Shown: in pieces, positions 35,204 to 43,411 of the stretch
How positions within the stretch are numbered: position 1 is the stretch's first letter
Layout of the letters: each line of letters opens with the position of its first letter
Assembly: GCF_965230805.1 (NCBI RefSeq)
Contig: NZ_OZ246019.1
Coordinates: forward strand, 2,108,001-2,172,000
Direction of reading: 5' to 3'
DNA from: Marinifilum sp965230805
Lineage (GTDB): Bacteria > Bacteroidota > Bacteroidia > Bacteroidales > Marinifilaceae
DNA: 64,000 bases
The notes under the pieces: model-generated
Databases searched by the model: none
Told to the model about the DNA's origin: nothing
Seen by the model: the letters and a program-made list of their open reading frames with translations, nothing else
Position numbers and translations under genes: made by a program

Positions 35204-35211
35204 TACTTTTG
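35204..35211 (+). promoter_or_regulatory. second -7 element next to yceD
   Basis: TACTTTTG lies 11 bp upstream of the yceD TTG start. A TTTG 23 bp further upstream is a weak -33 candidate. It may drive a nearly leaderless transcript. Confidence 0.4.
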
Positions 35212-35222
35212 CAAAGTTTTAT

Positions 35223-35759
35223 TTGAATATTTTGGAATATCTAAGCAAATATACGATTCCTTTTAAGGGTTTAAAGGATGGTTTACATGAATTCGAGTTC
35301 AAAGTAGATCGTAAATTCTTTGCGTATTTTCAGGAGGACGATGTTTACCAAGCTGAAGCCGATGTTAAAGTTAGTTTCAACAAAAAAACTTTGGTAACCA
35401 CTCTGGAATTTAAATTAAAAGGAAGCTTAAAAGTTGCTTGCGACAGGTGTTTGGAAGATCTGGAAATAAAAGTTGAGGGTGAAAACTCTCTTCATTTAAA
35501 GTTTGGTGAAGAACACGAAGAGCTGGCAGATGATGTAATTGTTCTGGCTGAATCAGAGAACGAGATCAATGTAGCACAATACATCTATGAGCTGTTTGAA
35601 TTAAGTTTACCTTTAAGCTTTGTGCATCCCGATGATGAGGATGGAAACAGCACTTGTAATGAAATAATGATTCAAAAATTGAATGACCTTTCGGTGAATG
35701 AGGAAGAGAAGATTGACCCGAGATGGAATGAATTAAGAAAATTGATAGATAATAATTAG
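35223..35759 (+). CDS. yceD: DUF177/YceD family protein
   Basis: A 178-residue protein of the DUF177 family that is almost always encoded next to rpmF and has been linked to 23S rRNA accumulation. The family Cys pair is present in KVACDRCLEDLEIKV (residues about 76-90), and the C-terminus ends EEKIDPRWNELRKLIDN, the usual family tail. Start codon TTG at 35223 follows a -7 element by 11 bp. rpmF begins 16 bp downstream, so cotranscription is nearly certain. Confidence 0.88.
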   Translation: MNILEYLSKYTIPFKGLKDGLHEFEFKVDRKFFAYFQEDDVYQAEADVKVSFNKKTLVTTLEFKLKGSLKVACDRCLEDLEIKVEGENSLHLKFGEEHEELADDVIVLAESENEINVAQYIYELFELSLPLSFVHPDDEDGNSTCNEIMIQKLNDLSVNEEEKIDPRWNELRKLIDNN

Positions 35760-35775
35760 TTAAATAGGTTGAAAA

Positions 35776-35961
35776 ATGGCACATCCAAAACACAGAACGT
35801 CGAAGCAGAGAAGAAATAAGAGAAGAAGTCATCTTAGAACAACTCCTGCTACTTTAGCATCTTGCTCAAATTGTGGAGCAACTGTTAAATATCACACTGT
35901 TTGCCCTGAGTGCGGTTATTACAGAGGCAAATTAGCTATTGAAAAAGAAGTTACAGCATAG
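35776..35961 (+). CDS. rpmF: 50S ribosomal protein L32
   Basis: A 61-residue basic protein with the L32 signature MAHPKHRTSKQRRNKRRSH and a four-cysteine zinc ribbon (CSNC ... CPEC, at about residues 33-49). Zinc-type L32 implies no zinc-saving replacement at this locus. It is placed in yceD-rpmF-fabH order without plsX, common in Bacteroidota. Confidence 0.97.
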   Translation: MAHPKHRTSKQRRNKRRSHLRTTPATLASCSNCGATVKYHTVCPECGYYRGKLAIEKEVTA

Positions 35962-35995
35962 CCTAAGTACAATTAATTAGGTTTGAAGCGATATT

Positions 35996-36030
35996 AATTT
36001 GCTCCTTAGATTCTTCTCAGGGGCAAATTT
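35996..36030 (+). terminator. possible terminator after rpmF
   Basis: AATTTGCTCC and GGGGCAAATT form a 10-bp stem with one T-G pair; the following T-run is short, so the call is moderate. Confidence 0.5.
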
Positions 36031-36174
36031 GCGTTATACATGATTCTTCTCGCTATAGCCCAACTTTTTGAGTCTACTGTTTTAAGATTAAGCAGTGAAT
36101 TCAGTGTTTAGATAGAGAAAAATATGTATACTTGTAAGCTGAATTATCTGATAAACACTAAGTAAGCTTAAACA

Positions 36175-37173
36175 ATGTCAAAAATTAATGCAGTTATAAC
36201 TGGAGTTGGGGCTTATGTTCCCGACTATATTCTTACCAACGACGAATTAAGTACCATGGTTGACACATCAGATGAGTGGATCATGACTCGTATTGGTATT
36301 AAAGAAAGAAGAATTCTAAAAGGTGAAGGACAAGGATCATCAGAATTAGGAGCAAGAGCCGTTAAGCAGTTGCTCGAAAAAACAGGAACATCTCCAGAGG
36401 AAGTTGACTTGGTGATTTGTGCAACAGTAACTCCTGATATGCAGTTTCCTGCAACAGCAAACATTATCAGCGATAAGCTAGAAATTAATAATGCATTTAG
36501 TTTTGACTTGAATGCAGGTTGCTCAGGCTTTTTGTATGCCTTGGCAACAGGTTCGAAGTATGTTCAATCAGGAATGTACAAGAAAGTTGTGATTGTTGGA
36601 GCAGAGAAAATGTCTTCAATTGTGGATTACACCGATCGACAAACCTGTGCGATTTTTGGTGATGGTTCGGCAGCAGTACTTCTCGAGCCAACCAGCGACG
36701 AAGTTGGGGTAATTGACGAAATTCTGCATACGGCTGGCTTTGGGCGCAAGCATTTGCATCAAAAGGCAGGTGGTTCATGCAAGCCAGCTTCACATGAAAC
36801 GGTTGATGCTCGAGAACATTTTATATATCAGGAAGGAAATCACGTATTTAAACATGCTGTTTCTAACATGGCTGATGTTTCTGTTGAAATGATGGAGAAA
36901 CACCACATCACTGCTGATGATTTGGCTTGGTTGGTTCCGCATCAGGCAAATAACCGTATAATTGAAGCTACAGCAAAAAGAATGGGCTTGGCGAAGGAAA
37001 AAGTGATGATTAACATCGAAAAGTACGGGAACACAACTTCTGCAACTATTCCTTTGTGTTTGTGGGAATGGGAGGAGCAATTGAAAAAAGGAGATCATAT
37101 TATTCTTTCAGGATTTGGTGCTGGTTTTACCTGGGGATCTATTCTTTTGAAATGGGGTTACGATCCCAAGTAA
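36175..37173 (+). CDS. fabH: beta-ketoacyl-ACP synthase III
   Basis: Initiates fatty-acid elongation by condensing acyl-CoA with malonyl-ACP. The 332-residue thiolase-fold enzyme has the catalytic Cys116 (LNAGCSGFLYAL), His in VPHQANNRI and Asn in EKYGNTTSAT, the complete Cys-His-Asn triad. A separate promoter is likely: an AGTGTTTA/TAAACACT inverted repeat (36103-36110 and 36152-36159) brackets TATACTTG in the 213-bp upstream gap. A strong terminator follows. Confidence 0.96.
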   Translation: MSKINAVITGVGAYVPDYILTNDELSTMVDTSDEWIMTRIGIKERRILKGEGQGSSELGARAVKQLLEKTGTSPEEVDLVICATVTPDMQFPATANIISDKLEINNAFSFDLNAGCSGFLYALATGSKYVQSGMYKKVVIVGAEKMSSIVDYTDRQTCAIFGDGSAAVLLEPTSDEVGVIDEILHTAGFGRKHLHQKAGGSCKPASHETVDAREHFIYQEGNHVFKHAVSNMADVSVEMMEKHHITADDLAWLVPHQANNRIIEATAKRMGLAKEKVMINIEKYGNTTSATIPLCLWEWEEQLKKGDHIILSGFGAGFTWGSILLKWGYDPK

Positions 37174-37200
37174 GAGTGATATGATTACAAGATATTACGG

Positions 37201-37227
37201 AGGCTTCTATTTAGAAGCCTTTTTTTG
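37201..37227 (+). terminator. fabH terminator
   Basis: AGGCTTCTA and TAGAAGCCT form a 9-bp perfect stem with a 2-base loop, followed by a T-run. Confidence 0.85.
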
Positions 37228-37436
37228 TTTCGAATCAGTGGTTTGAAATGGGATTTCTTACTCAAATTTTTATATTTGTAGAGTCCGCAGACGTGAGTGC
37301 CGTAGAACCTTCAAATTATTGAACCCGTTCGTATACTTTTTTAGGTTTTTTTTGAGTTGAGATTTTATCAATTCAGGACAAAGTAAGACTGGTTGTGTTT
37401 AGCGATTGGTCTTGTTATATCAATACGAATTCAAAT

Positions 37437-37829
37437 ATGTTTAGTAAAAAAAATAAAATGAGCAGAAACAACGAAGTACAACCAACAGCCGTTAATCTTA
37501 TTTGTGATGGAACTTCAATAAAAGGAGATATTCAAGCCTCAAGAGACATCCGCATAGATGGCTATTTAAATGGTAAGATGCAGGTAAACGGAAAGGTAGT
37601 TGTAGGAAATACCGGTAAGATTGAAGGAGATGTAAATTGTAAAACGATTGATGTATCGGGTAGGGTAGAAGGCAATATTATTGCATCGGAAATGGTAAAC
37701 CTAAAGTCGACAGCATTAATCTTGGGGAACATTGCTACAGATAAGATATCTGTTGAACCTGGAGCTAAATTTACAGGATCTTGTAAAATGGGTGAGGCAG
37801 CACCTGCAAAGGATGAAAAGAAAAAGTAA
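37437..37829 (+). CDS. bactofilin (polymer-forming cytoskeletal protein)
   Basis: About 130 residues from the ATG at 37437 (a GTG at 37395 and an ATG at 37458 are alternatives). The core is a right-handed beta-helix seen as repeating short hydrophobic rungs (ICDGTSIKGDIQASRDIRIDG, GKVVVGNTGKIEGDV, IDVSGRVEGNIIA, KISVEPGAKFTG), with charged disordered ends. Bactofilins self-assemble without nucleotide into filaments at the membrane and can position envelope enzymes. Its 3' end overlaps the atpZ-like gene, placing it at the head of the ATP synthase locus. Confidence 0.88.
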   Translation: MFSKKNKMSRNNEVQPTAVNLICDGTSIKGDIQASRDIRIDGYLNGKMQVNGKVVVGNTGKIEGDVNCKTIDVSGRVEGNIIASEMVNLKSTALILGNIATDKISVEPGAKFTGSCKMGEAAPAKDEKKK

Positions 37830-38049
37830 TCCTAAAGAAAATAAAAAGAAGAAACAGCTAAGTTCTGCAATTAAATATTCAGGCTTAGCTTTTCAAATGA
37901 TAGTAGTTATTCTGCTTGTTTTATATGCTGGTATAAAATTGGATGAGTATCTGCAAAAAGAATTTCCCTTATTTACATTTATAGGTGCAATACTCGGTGT
38001 ATTTCTGGCTTTGTACTTTGCAGTTAAAGATTTCATCAAGATGAAGTAA
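37813..38049 (+). CDS. AtpZ/AtpI-like F0 accessory membrane protein
   Basis: A 78-residue protein with a Lys-rich N-terminus (MKRKSNPKENKKKKQ) and two hydrophobic helices (SGLAFQMIVVILLVLYAGIKL and FTFIGAILGVFLALYFAVKDF), the pattern of AtpZ, a small two-span partner of the F-type ATP synthase that acts with AtpI in c-ring assembly or Mg uptake. The ATG at 37813 overlaps the bactofilin gene by 17 bp, and position ahead of atpB supports the assignment. Confidence 0.75.
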   Translation: MKRKSNPKENKKKKQLSSAIKYSGLAFQMIVVILLVLYAGIKLDEYLQKEFPLFTFIGAILGVFLALYFAVKDFIKMK

Positions 38050-38058
38050 TACAGATTT

Positions 38059-38439
38059 ATGGAAAAAAGATACAGATTGTACATTTATAGGTTGGGATTA
38101 ATTTCGCTTGTATTGCTAATTGGTTCGTTTAGCTTGTTTCTAACTGTTTTCGAACAATGGTTCAATTATGTATTTCCTTTCGTGATTTTGTATTTTTTTC
38201 TATTTAATTGTTTTCAGCATTATAAGTTGTTAAAATTATCGAAGGGCGAACCCCGGGTTTTCCATACAAATTACATGGCTTGGTTTGGAATAAAATTGTT
38301 CCTGAATCTTAGTTTTATAATTATTTACGTTTTATTGAACAGGGCGCAGGCATTGAGCTTCGTTTTGTTTTTTGCCTTTTGCTATGTGGTTTACACCGTC
38401 TTCGAAGTAATTGCGCTCACTAGAACTTTGAGATCTTGA
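38059..38439 (+). CDS. small integral membrane protein in the atp locus
   Basis: A 126-residue protein with four hydrophobic helices (about 10-32 LGLISLVLLIGSFSLFLTV, 36-52, 73-90, 96-120 FVLFFAFCYVVYTVFEVIAL). No confident family match. It lies 9 bp after the atpZ-like gene and ahead of atpB, the place normally taken by AtpI, and has AtpI-like size and topology, so an AtpI analogue is the best guess; the homology is not shown. Confidence 0.6.
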   Translation: MEKRYRLYIYRLGLISLVLLIGSFSLFLTVFEQWFNYVFPFVILYFFLFNCFQHYKLLKLSKGEPRVFHTNYMAWFGIKLFLNLSFIIIYVLLNRAQALSFVLFFAFCYVVYTVFEVIALTRTLRS

Positions 38440-38451
38440 ATAAGGAAAGAT

Positions 38452-38708
38452 CAACCTAAACTTTTGTCACAATTGGTTCGCTTTTCAAGTAGAACACTTC
38501 CTCAAACTTTATGAACAAATATCGGGATTTAGAACGAACATTGCAGAGGATTTATGCCTAAGGAGTTTAAAACAGGATGAGAAACTCTCTATATGACATG
38601 TTCACAATAAAAAAATCCTCAAAATAACTTGCCATTATCTATGAATTTATTTCGAATCTATGGTAAACAGAATTGTCTTTGTGTGGAATTTTTGACAAGT
38701 TCACGTTA
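38452..38708. mobile_element. decayed full-length copy of the MITE-like element
   Basis: About 255 bp related by eye to the element at 46294-46552. Shared stretches include AAATATCGGGAT, ATTTATGCC, TCACAATAAAAAAATCCTC with AAAATAACTTGCC, GTGTGGAATTTTTG and the right end AGTTCACGTTA. The left terminus (AACCTAAACTTTTGTCA) is an imperfect inverse of the right. It fills most of the 442-bp gap before atpB. Confidence 0.65.
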
Positions 38709-38745
38709 AATAATTTAAAAAAGTTTTACGGAGAACTTTTTTTAT

Positions 38746-38753
38746 TAAATTTG
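38746..38753 (+). promoter_or_regulatory. possible -7 element for atpB
   Basis: TAAATTTG matches TAnnTTTG, 129 bp upstream of the atpB ATG, just outside the right end of the MITE-like copy. No clear -33 TTG. Confidence 0.35.
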
Positions 38754-38881
38754 AGGGACAAAAATCAAATATGGAGGATCTTAAGAGAGACCATATTGAT
38801 AACAAGTCTATTGACAATTAAAATAACAGATTGAATCGTTCTCTCCCAAAGGAAGAATAATTCATAGCAAGTGATGTAAGT

Positions 38882-39964
38882 ATGAAAAACATTCATCGAT
38901 TACTACTAATCGCCTTCTTTATTGCCAGCGCTGCTACTGCGTTTGCTTCTGATGAACATGACAAACATGCTCACCACGATACTCATAAGAATGAAAAATT
39001 TGAACCCGGAAGCTTTATTATGGATCATATTGCTGATGCTTACGATTGGCATGTTCTATCCTATAAAGACAAGCATGTATCGGTTCCTCTTCCCGTAATT
39101 GTGATTTCGGAGCAGTCGGGACTCAATGTATTTATGTCAAGTAAGCTTCATCATGGTCACAGTGCTTACAAAGGATTTTACATTGCACATGAAGGTGAAT
39201 TTAAAGGCAAACTTGTCGAAAAGATTAATGGACAGGAAGTTCGTCCTTTTGATATTTCAATGACCAAGAATGTTGTTGCAATGTTAGTTAGTATGGTGAT
39301 CCTTCTATGGATTTTCATTTCAGTTGCAAAAGCTTACACACGAAGAAAAGGTAAAGCTCCGAAAGGAATTCAATCGCTTATGGAGCCACTAATTTTATTT
39401 GTGCGCGACGAGATTGCAAAGCCTGCTATTGGTGAAAAGAAACACGAAAAATACATGCCTTTCCTATTAACTGTTTTCTTCTTTATTTGGTTGAATAACC
39501 TAATGGGTTTGGTTCCATTAGTTCCGGGAGGAGCAAACGTAACAGGTAATATTACCATTACAATGGTATTGGCTGTATTTACTTTTATTATCACCACCTT
39601 TAGTGGAAATAAAAACTACTGGGTGCATATATTTAATACACCTGGGGTACCATGGTGGTTAAAATTCCCAGTGCCTTTGATGCCATTGGTTGAATTAATG
39701 GGTGTGTTCACAAAACCATTTGTATTGATGGTTCGTTTGTTTGCTAACATTACGGCAGGTCACATGATCGTTTTGGCATTTGTGAGTTTGATCTTCATAT
39801 TCGGAGAAATCAGTCCAATGTTAGGATATGGTACCTCGATTGTTTCGATATTGTTCGTGATTTTTATGAATATGTTAGAGCTGCTTGTAGCATTGATACA
39901 GGCATATGTATTTACGCTTCTTTCAGCGCTTTACTTTGGTATGGCTACGGAAGAGCATCATTAA
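38882..39964 (+). CDS. atpB: F0F1 ATP synthase subunit a
   Basis: Proton half-channel subunit a, 360 residues. It is longer than the E. coli protein (271) because of an N-terminal signal-like segment (LLLIAFFIASAATAFA, residues 6-21), a His-rich stretch (DEHDKHAHHDTH, 24-35) and a periplasmic domain up to about residue 135. Five or six membrane helices follow. The essential Arg is in FVLMVRLFANITAGH. The extended form is usual in Bacteroidota. It begins the atpBEFHAG run. Confidence 0.95.
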   Translation: MKNIHRLLLIAFFIASAATAFASDEHDKHAHHDTHKNEKFEPGSFIMDHIADAYDWHVLSYKDKHVSVPLPVIVISEQSGLNVFMSSKLHHGHSAYKGFYIAHEGEFKGKLVEKINGQEVRPFDISMTKNVVAMLVSMVILLWIFISVAKAYTRRKGKAPKGIQSLMEPLILFVRDEIAKPAIGEKKHEKYMPFLLTVFFFIWLNNLMGLVPLVPGGANVTGNITITMVLAVFTFIITTFSGNKNYWVHIFNTPGVPWWLKFPVPLMPLVELMGVFTKPFVLMVRLFANITAGHMIVLAFVSLIFIFGEISPMLGYGTSIVSILFVIFMNMLELLVALIQAYVFTLLSALYFGMATEEHH

Positions 39965-40025
39965 GAATTTTCAACTCCTTACAAGGAGCTATTTATAGTT
40001 TTTTAATCATTAATATAAAAACACT

Positions 40026-40283
40026 ATGATTACATTATCAATTCTTCTTCAGGCTGCAGCTAGTATGGCAGTTGCTAAAATGGGTGCTGCATTCGGAGCT
40101 GGTTTGGCTGCTATTGGTGCTGGTATCGGTATTGGTAAAATTGGTGGATCTGCTCTTGAGAGTATTGCTCGCCAGCCAGAAGCATCTGGAGATATTCGTT
40201 CAAACATGATTGTAGCTGCTGCACTTATTGAAGGTGCTGCTTTCTTTGCTATCATCATCTGTTTGTTGGCTATCGTATTGTAA
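40026..40283 (+). CDS. atpE: F0F1 ATP synthase subunit c
   Basis: Membrane rotor subunit of 85 residues with two helices. The GAGIGIGKIGG glycine motif is in helix 1, the RQPE loop follows, and the ion-binding Glu69 is in AALIEGAAFFAI. The Ser/Thr after the carboxylate found in sodium-dependent c-rings is Gly here, so proton coupling is expected. A long perfect hairpin lies just downstream. Confidence 0.97.
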   Translation: MITLSILLQAAASMAVAKMGAAFGAGLAAIGAGIGIGKIGGSALESIARQPEASGDIRSNMIVAAALIEGAAFFAIIICLLAIVL

Positions 40284-40292
40284 TAGCATTAC

Positions 40293-40333
40293 CCACAATT
40301 TGCCAAGATGGGATTGCCTGAGGCAAATTGTGG
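40293..40333 (+). repeat. intercistronic hairpin between atpE and atpF
   Basis: CCACAATTTGCC (40293-40304) and GGCAAATTGTGG (40322-40333) form a perfect 12-bp stem with a 17-base loop and no T-run. It could protect the atpE message end or attenuate downstream genes. Confidence 0.75.
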
Positions 40334-40382
40334 TTACAATTGATTATTAAAATCCACCGTTAGGTGAAAAAAATAGAATAGT

Positions 40383-40877
40383 ATGGGCTTGGTAACACCT
40401 GAATTAGGAACTTTTATATGGATGTTTTTGGCTTTTGCCATTGTACTTTTTATCCTTAAAAAGTTTGCCTGGAAACCGATATTGAATGCCTTAAAAGAAC
40501 GTGAAGATTCGATTGAAGATGCATTGCGTTCTGCTGATCGTGCCAAAGAAGAAATGGCTGAATTGCAAGCCGACAACGAAAGAATACTTCAAGAGGCCAG
40601 AAAAGAGCGTGAAGGAATGCTTAAAGAGGCAAAAGAAATGAGTTCTAAGATTGTGAATGAAGCAAAGCAAAAAGCAACTGTGGAAGCCGACAAGCTGGTT
40701 GAATCAGCGAGAGCTAACATTGAAAGTGAGAAAGCGGCAGCTTTAAATGAAATTAAAGCTCAAGTGGCTAATCTTTCTGTTGAGATTGCAGAGAAAGTAC
40801 TTCGTCAACAATTTGCAGATGATCAGCAACAAAAAGATTACTTCAAGAAATTAATGGACGAAGTAAAATTGAATTAG
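40383..40877 (+). CDS. atpF: F0F1 ATP synthase subunit b
   Basis: Peripheral stalk subunit of 164 residues. One N-terminal membrane helix (LGTFIWMFLAFAIVLFILKKF, residues 7-27) followed by KPILNALKEREDSIEDAL and a long charged coiled coil rich in Ala, Glu and Lys. It follows atpE after 99 bp that contain a hairpin. Confidence 0.95.
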   Translation: MGLVTPELGTFIWMFLAFAIVLFILKKFAWKPILNALKEREDSIEDALRSADRAKEEMAELQADNERILQEARKEREGMLKEAKEMSSKIVNEAKQKATVEADKLVESARANIESEKAAALNEIKAQVANLSVEIAEKVLRQQFADDQQQKDYFKKLMDEVKLN

Positions 40878-40918
40878 TGAATGAGTGTCCCGATAGCTAT
40901 CGGGAGAGTGAATGAGTG
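40876..40918. repeat. 18-bp palindrome flanked by 12-bp direct repeats
   Basis: The palindrome TCCCGATAGCTATCGGGA (40888-40905) is flanked by identical AGTGAATGAGTG copies at 40876-40887 and 40907-40918. A relative is at 51201-51218. Confidence 0.75.
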
Positions 40919-41000
40919 AAGGAGAATTTTAGCACACAATTTTTATTGAAGCTGTAAATGGTCTTGCTGCTCGATACTCATATCTAAAATCTAAAAAAAA

Positions 41001-41549
41001 ATGAACGAAAGTAAAATCTCGGTTCGATATGCCAAAGCTCTTTTCGAATTAGGAAAAGAGAATAATATGATCGAAACTTTTATATCAGATATTAAAGTTA
41101 TTGATGATCTGGTTAAGGAAAGTTCTGATTTTTGGCTGATGATTGAAAGTCCTGTGGTAAAAACGCTTCAGAAAAGGGAGACTGTAAAGCAGATATTTTC
41201 TGGTAAAATCGAAGCAATGACATTGAATTTTCTGGATTTGGTTCTTCAAAATAGAAGAGAAGTCTATATCAAAGATATTTCCAGAAACTTCTTGGCTCTT
41301 TGCAGAAAAGATATGGGCATCTTATCGGCAACTCTTACATCGGCCGCTAAAGTTGAAGAGGCAAGCAAGCAGAAAATATCCGATCTTCTTGCAAAATCAT
41401 TCGATTCCAAAATAGAACTAAGCGAAGTGATTGATGAAGATCTCATTGGAGGTTTTGTGATTCGTGTGGAAGATCAGCAGTTGGATGCCTCGGTGGCAAA
41501 TCAATTGAACCAAATCAAACGAGAATTACTAACGAACAGAATAAGTTAA
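41001..41549 (+). CDS. atpH: F0F1 ATP synthase subunit delta
   Basis: Connects the peripheral stalk to F1. The 182-residue protein has the N-terminal helical bundle (ISVRYAKALFELGKE) and the C-terminal EVIDEDLIGGFVIRVEDQQLDASVANQLNQIKREL motif diagnostic of subunit delta/OSCP. The 123-bp gap upstream contains the palindrome and a simple ATCTAAAATCTA-type sequence just before the ATG. Confidence 0.95.
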   Translation: MNESKISVRYAKALFELGKENNMIETFISDIKVIDDLVKESSDFWLMIESPVVKTLQKRETVKQIFSGKIEAMTLNFLDLVLQNRREVYIKDISRNFLALCRKDMGILSATLTSAAKVEEASKQKISDLLAKSFDSKIELSEVIDEDLIGGFVIRVEDQQLDASVANQLNQIKRELLTNRIS

Positions 41550-41691
41550 AAGTACTTAAACTGCCTAAAGTACTTAGAGTTTAAAAAGTAAGTTTAGGCA
41601 TTCAGATAATAAAATATTTAAGTTGTACGTACTTAAAACTTTAGGCAATCATAAGTATTTTAAGTATTTAAGGCACTAAAATCAAATAAAT

Positions 41692-43293
41692 ATGGCTAGT
41701 ATTAAACCTGCAGAAGTTTCGGAAATTCTAAAGCAGCAATTAGAAGGATTAAAAACCGAAGCAGAACTGGAAGAAGTCGGAACCGTATTGCAAGTAGGTG
41801 ATGGTATCGCTCGCATTTACGGATTATCGAATGTTGAATCAAATGAGTTGATCGAATTCCAAAATGGTGTATTGGGTATTGTATTGAACTTAGAGGAAGA
41901 CAATATTGGTGCAGTACTTTTGGGTGAAACACAAGGTATTAAAGAAGGTGACGTGGTAAAACGTACCAAGCGCATTGCCTCTATCAATGTTGGTGAGGGT
42001 ATGTTGGGACGTGTTATCAATACCATTGGTGAACCGATCGACGGCAAAGGTGAAATTACAGGCACTACCTACGAAATGCCATTGGAACGTAAAGCTCCGG
42101 GTGTAATTTATCGTCAGCCAGTAAACGAGCCGCTGCAAACAGGTTTGAAAGCAATCGATGCGATGATTCCTATCGGACGTGGTCAGCGTGAGTTAATCAT
42201 TGGTGACCGTCAGACTGGTAAAACTGCAATTGCAATTGATACCATTATCAATCAGAAAGAATTTTACGACAAGGGTGAGCCTGTTTATTGTATTTATGTA
42301 GCAATAGGACAGAAAGGTTCAACCGTTGCGAATATTGCCAGAACTCTTGAAGAAAACGGAGCTATGGCTTATACAACAATTGTATCTGCAACCGCATCAG
42401 ATCCGGCTGCATTGCAATTTTACGCACCATTTGCAGGAGCATCTATTGGTGAGTTCTTCCGTGATACAGGTCGTCCGGCATTGATCATTTACGATGATTT
42501 ATCTAAACAGGCTGTATCATACCGTGAGGTATCATTATTGCTTCGTCGCCCACCAGGACGTGAGGCCTATCCTGGAGACGTATTTTATCTTCACTCAAGA
42601 TTATTGGAACGCGCTGCTAAGGTGATTAATTCTGATGATATTGCTCGTCAGATGAATGATCTGCCTGAGAGTTTGAAGAACGCCAAGGATGAAAATGGAG
42701 AATCAATCATTAAGGGTGGTGGTTCATTAACTGCACTTCCAATTATCGAGACTCAGGCGGGTGACGTATCTGCATACATTCCAACCAACGTAATTTCGAT
42801 TACCGATGGGCAAATCTTCCTGGAATCAGACTTGTTTAACGCTGGTATTCGTCCGGCAATTAATGTAGGTATCTCGGTATCTCGTGTGGGAGGGTCAGCT
42901 CAAATCAAATCGATGAAAAAGGTTGCCGGTACATTGAAGTTGGATCAGGCGCAGTATCGTGAATTGGAAGCATTTGCCAAGTTTGGTTCGGATATGGATG
43001 CTGCAACACTTGCTGTATTGAATAAAGGAGCCAAGAACGTTGAAATCTTGAAGCAGGGTCAATACTCACCATTTACAGTAGATAAACAGGTTGCGATTCT
43101 TTACTGTGGTACTCAAGGATTATTGAGAAATGTTCCTGTTGAGAAGGTGAAAGAATTTGAGAGTGATTTCCTTCAGTTCATGGACTTGAAACACAAAGAT
43201 GTGATGAATGAGCTAGGAGCAGGTAAATATACCAAGGAAGCTCAGGATGTTATGCGTAAGGTAGCTGAAGAAGTTGCTGCAAAGTATAAATAA
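41692..43293 (+). CDS. atpA: F0F1 ATP synthase subunit alpha
   Basis: Non-catalytic nucleotide-binding F1 subunit, 533 residues. Visible: N-terminal beta barrel, P-loop GDRQTGKTAIAID (near residue 175), LIIYDDLSKQAVSYRE (Walker B), and the signature PAINVGISVSRVGGSAQ with the arginine finger. Slightly longer than E. coli AtpA (513). The intergenic regions on both sides hold low-complexity TTTAGGCA/TATTTAAG and TAGCCG words. Confidence 0.97.
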   Translation: MASIKPAEVSEILKQQLEGLKTEAELEEVGTVLQVGDGIARIYGLSNVESNELIEFQNGVLGIVLNLEEDNIGAVLLGETQGIKEGDVVKRTKRIASINVGEGMLGRVINTIGEPIDGKGEITGTTYEMPLERKAPGVIYRQPVNEPLQTGLKAIDAMIPIGRGQRELIIGDRQTGKTAIAIDTIINQKEFYDKGEPVYCIYVAIGQKGSTVANIARTLEENGAMAYTTIVSATASDPAALQFYAPFAGASIGEFFRDTGRPALIIYDDLSKQAVSYREVSLLLRRPPGREAYPGDVFYLHSRLLERAAKVINSDDIARQMNDLPESLKNAKDENGESIIKGGGSLTALPIIETQAGDVSAYIPTNVISITDGQIFLESDLFNAGIRPAINVGISVSRVGGSAQIKSMKKVAGTLKLDQAQYRELEAFAKFGSDMDAATLAVLNKGAKNVEILKQGQYSPFTVDKQVAILYCGTQGLLRNVPVEKVKEFESDFLQFMDLKHKDVMNELGAGKYTKEAQDVMRKVAEEVAAKYK

Positions 43294-43411
43294 AGCTGTT
43301 AGCCGTTAGCTCATAGTTGGCGGCTAAAGCCTATTATAAAAAACGATAGATGAATTCTGATGTTGGATAAAACATATCTAATATCTCATATCTAAAAATC
43401 TATTAAGACAA

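Noticed and set aside
35962..36174. tRNA or small RNA gene between rpmF and fabH
   Set aside because: Only a terminator-like hairpin and promoter elements are seen; no cloverleaf or conserved T-loop sequence was found here or elsewhere in the window.
40026..40283. Sodium-dependent ATP synthase
   Set aside because: The residue after the ion-binding Glu69 is Gly and helix 1 lacks the polar ligand of sodium-type c subunits.
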